A stretch of DNA of 64,000 nt from NCBI GenBank assembly GCA_051294375.1, contig CM119267.1, forward strand, positions 4,695,885 to 4,759,884, read 5' to 3'. The notes beneath the pieces were generated by a model that saw only the letters and a program-made list of their open reading frames with translations, ran no database searches and was not told the DNA's origin. The DNA is from Paraspadella gotoi (Eukaryota > Chaetognatha). The position numbers were made by a program, and so were the translations under genes. Below are positions 61,870 through 64,000 of the stretch, piece by piece. Numbering within the stretch: the first letter of the stretch is position 1; every line of letters begins with the position of its first letter.

Positions 61870-62654
61870 TATTTTTTGTTTTTGAAAACGGTTCGTTTTT
61901 CGTTGGGCGATAATCGGATAATTTTAGCTTCAAATTTTAGAAGAAATAAAAAAATAACTCGTCATTTTTCTATTAGTATTACGAAGCCTTCTTATTATGC
62001 GATAATATCTATAAGTAAATTGTTGTACGTTTTTTTTTGTCTCCTTTAAACTAACACAGAAAAAGGGTAAATTTCAGACGCCAATTTTAAAAAAATATTT
62101 TTATCTCGATTCGCAGCGATTTTCCCTGCCTTTTTTTATATTTTTCTTTTTATTTATTTTTATCCCAAGAAGTCACTTGAGGCGTGCGCCCAATTTCGAC
62201 CAGGAACTCTCTCGACTTTTTACTTCTCTTTCCGAGACGAAATTGATGAAAACGTTTAATCAACTACCCAATATAATATTGCAATGTTAACAAGAACAAT
62301 TTTTAACAAGATATATTATATAGATAATAAAGTTCAATAATACTTAAGAAGGAAAAAAAAAATAATCGTATCATTAAATTGGAATTTCTTTTCGGTTTTG
62401 TTTTTAAGTATAAACAAGATTTCAACTCTTGGGGGTTAACGGACTAGCAAAAAAAAAAAAAGAAGCGTGATTGTTATACATCGAAAATGCCTTTTAAAAA
62501 GCGGCGAATAAAGAAAATTTCAAAAAAGGGGGAAAAAAAAAATCGATCATCGACGCGGAACGAAGAGCGATAACGCGATTCTTTTTATTGCATGCGCTAC
62601 GTGCGTTTGCACGCGGATTTCTTTTTAAAGCCAAGCCCGATCGCCCTTGATCCG
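61870..62654. other. Spacer between two minus-strand genes
   Basis: About 785 bases, A/T-rich with several A and T runs (62350, 62450, 62530). It should hold the promoter of the membrane/zinc-finger gene and the 3' flank of the innexin-like gene. No exon is supported. Confidence 0.45.
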
Positions 62655-63104
62655 TCAGTCTTTGTAACGCCGACGAAGGAAGGACGTCTTCCCGTGCTTG
62701 GAGCCGAGCGGACCGTCCACGTCGTCGAGGCGTTTCGTTTTGTGCGCTTCGTCCTTTTCGTCCTGAGGGGGGGGGGAAGAGGGAGAGTTGCGGTGAAAAC
62801 GACTTAGTTTGTTAAATAAAACAATATTTTATTAATCCAATAGCTAAAACGTAGAAAGCAAAATAGAAACTCTTAAAATTTCAACGAGTTTGCGCGAGCG
62901 TTATTCTCCATGCGACCGCTCCCCGATAATCACCAAGAATTGGTTCCACATGATCTCCATGACATGTTCCACGACGTCCCGTCCCACGTTCATCTTCATG
63001 AGTTCGAGACAGAAAAGTCCGTCGCGTCGGAGATACTCTTCGCTGAAGAGGTTGAGGTCATCGTTGGCCGAACTGTCCAGGCCGAGCGGGGCTTCGAGGT
63101 GTGC
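62655..63104 (-). CDS. C-terminal end of a probable innexin gap-junction protein (partial)
   Basis: Two minus-strand exons: 63104-62934 (after an acaaacag acceptor) and 62762-62655 (after a C-rich cag acceptor), joined in phase 0, stop TGA at 62657-62655. The first encodes EEYLRRDGLFCLELMKMN and VVEHVMEIMWNQF. This fits the cytosolic tail of many innexins (a YLR-DG-F-L motif, then an acidic helix ending in W-F). The second adds a charged tail ending RRRYKD. If the first exon is read through its donor it stops at TAA 62903-62901 after GERSHGE, which would be a shorter tail. The four membrane segments must lie beyond the right edge, so the family call rests on the tail alone. Confidence 0.5.

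Positions 63105-64000
<896 letters not shown>

Noticed and set aside
60488-61880. A plus-strand spliced reading (exons near 60488-60595, 60901-60968 and 61418-61540) with plausible donors
   Set aside because: The minus strand over the same bases gives exons that chain in phase with many downstream exons of the membrane/zinc-finger gene, have better G/C-ending codon use and include a TM and Cys pattern. The plus reading leads to no recognisable protein.

Overview
The window is nuclear DNA from an animal. Coding exons are split by many short GT-AG introns, most of them 50-600 bp with T-rich acceptors. Third codon positions are mostly G/C, and introns and spacers are A/T-rich. An ionotropic-receptor-type channel and an innexin-like tail together point to a protostome invertebrate. 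The innexin tail looks more like nematode or lophotrochozoan innexins than insect ones, so I do not assign a phylum. Exon coordinates were worked out by hand from splice signals, reading phase and protein continuity. Most proteins join cleanly in phase across every intron.

Layout, left to right. (1) The 3' end of a Thr-rich gene (1-516). (2) Smoothened, the Hedgehog transducer (1389-6130, +). (3) Tail-to-tail with it, a five-exon minus-strand gene for an unrecognised 153-residue protein (6549-7406). (4) Head-to-head with that, a ceramide-1-phosphate transfer protein of the GLTP fold (7635-8877, +). (5) A very large Set2/SETD2 histone H3K36 methyltransferase gene (9486-24037, +). Its basic N-terminal region contains an array of about 37 copies of a 24-bp repeat, and two indels in the array break the reading frame. 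(6) A 2.8-kb spacer with long CT microsatellites, then a complete 22-exon plexin, probably PlexA (26843-36385, +). (7) CLASRP/SWAP2, an SR-related splicing factor (37681-41256, +). (8) A 1,899-residue protein joining an N-terminal FHA domain to a SLIP-GC-like dynamin-type GTPase through a long linker. The linker holds seven degenerate repeats of about 50 residues that I do not recognise (42323-48383, +). (9) A short ionotropic receptor with no amino-terminal domain (49651-51960, -). (10) The ankyrin-DHHC palmitoyltransferase Hip14/ZDHHC17 (53365-56778, +), with a 111-bp near-perfect palindrome in intron 1. (11) A minus-strand gene for a single-pass membrane protein with a cytosolic coiled coil and two treble-clef zinc fingers (57114-61869). 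(12) The last two exons of a probable innexin (62655-63104, -).

The genes are housekeeping, signalling and developmental loci, not a functional cluster: Hedgehog reception (Smo), semaphorin guidance (plexin), chromatin and splicing (Set2, CLASRP), lipid transfer and palmitoylation (CPTP, Hip14), and channels (ionotropic receptor, innexin). Smo is the most likely of these to be regulated by kinases whose sites are visible in its tail. The best candidates for undescribed biology are the FHA-GTPase fusion with its internal repeats and the membrane/coiled-coil/zinc-finger protein. The Set2 array is the best candidate for either unusual evolution or an assembly error.
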